From Deltaproteobacteria bacterium (GTDB taxonomy: Bacteria > Desulfobacterota > UBA8473): a stretch of 22,195 nucleotides of DNA. The position numbers were made by a program, and so were the translations under genes. The DNA lies in assembly GCA_030623035.1 (NCBI GenBank), contig JAUXFK010000012.1, forward strand, positions 1 through 22,195, written 5' to 3'. The notes below the pieces were generated by a model. That model worked only from the letters and a program-made list of their open reading frames with translations, was not told where the DNA came from and did not search any database. This document shows, in pieces, positions 22,104 to 22,195 of this stretch (its first letter is position 1; each line of letters starts with the position of its first letter).

Positions 22104-22184
22104 TTTTTTGACAGGATGTACAAGATGATCAGGATATAAGAAGAGTAAAAAAATCATGTAAATCCTGTTAATCCTGTCAAAAGA
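22104..22184. repeat. Imperfect inverted repeat with TTTGACAGGAT ends
   Basis: The left arm TTTGACAGGATGTACAAGAT (about 22107-22126) mirrors the right arm, whose reverse complement is TTTGACAGGATTAACAGGAT. The outer 11 bases are identical and the inner parts partly so, with about 35 bases between. It resembles a small non-coding interspersed repeat or MITE-like unit close to the window end. No transposase or coding frame is within it. Confidence 0.6.
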
Positions 22185-22195
22185 GTCCGCCCGAA

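Overview
This roughly 42% GC (estimated by eye) window looks like chromosome from an anaerobic bacterium. The metabolic signs are a 2-oxoacid:ferredoxin oxidoreductase, a cobalamin-dependent acyl-CoA mutase subunit beside an acyl-CoA ligase, and a selenocysteine biosynthesis enzyme (SelA). That mix suits a Desulfobacterota/Syntrophales-like lineage or a neighbouring uncultured phylum, but no marker gene fixes the taxonomy, so this is inference.

Layout. (1) 1-1010, plus strand: the end of a 2-oxoacid oxidoreductase operon (beta subunit 3' end, complete gamma subunit), closed by a strong hairpin that also serves the converging minus-strand genes. (2) 12486 down to 1015, minus strand: a long run of nine genes. 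The first four, in transcription order, are a divergent ribulose-phosphate-3-epimerase paralogue, transaldolase, a double-ATPase EcfA and EcfT, tightly packed or overlapping. After a 164-bp gap come SelA, a canonical Rpe, a mutase large subunit, an AMP-forming acyl-CoA ligase and, after a 158-bp gap, a CNNM/CBS (CorC-type) membrane protein. (3) 12487-12845: a divergent intergenic region with low-complexity inverted repeats and a good sigma70-like promoter reading right. (4) 12846-17783, plus strand: an N-acyl-D-amino-acid deacylase coupled to a class I glutamine-amidotransferase-like (PuuD/C26) hydrolase, then a large membrane protein with eleven TPRs of the TMTC/O-mannosyltransferase-like type. 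(5) 17784-22195: an accessory, decaying stretch. It holds a frameshifted IS200/IS605-type TnpA relic, a PIN-like (DUF3368-type) toxin gene split by one in-frame TAA, an intact nucleotide-sugar fusion enzyme (3-dehydrogenase plus N-acetyltransferase), an intact HicB followed by a truncated HicA, a small unknown ORF ending in an 8-bp tandem repeat, and an intact Phd-VapC pair with its own consensus promoter and a palindrome where an operator would be. Palindromic interspersed repeats close the window.

How the genes fit together. The minus-strand block joins pentose-phosphate interconversion (two epimerases, transaldolase), micronutrient uptake (ECF module without its S component), selenium metabolism and acyl-CoA chemistry. 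The right-hand part is envelope or surface-glycan related (UDP-GlcNAc-3-dehydrogenase/N-acetyltransferase, TMTC-like protein) and is peppered with toxin-antitoxin genes at different stages of decay.

I found no CRISPR array, tRNA, rRNA or clearly new defence system. The most unusual items are the divergent mutase N-terminus, the epimerase paralogue that has lost a metal-ligand histidine inside an ECF-transporter operon, and the toxin-antitoxin graveyard at the right end.
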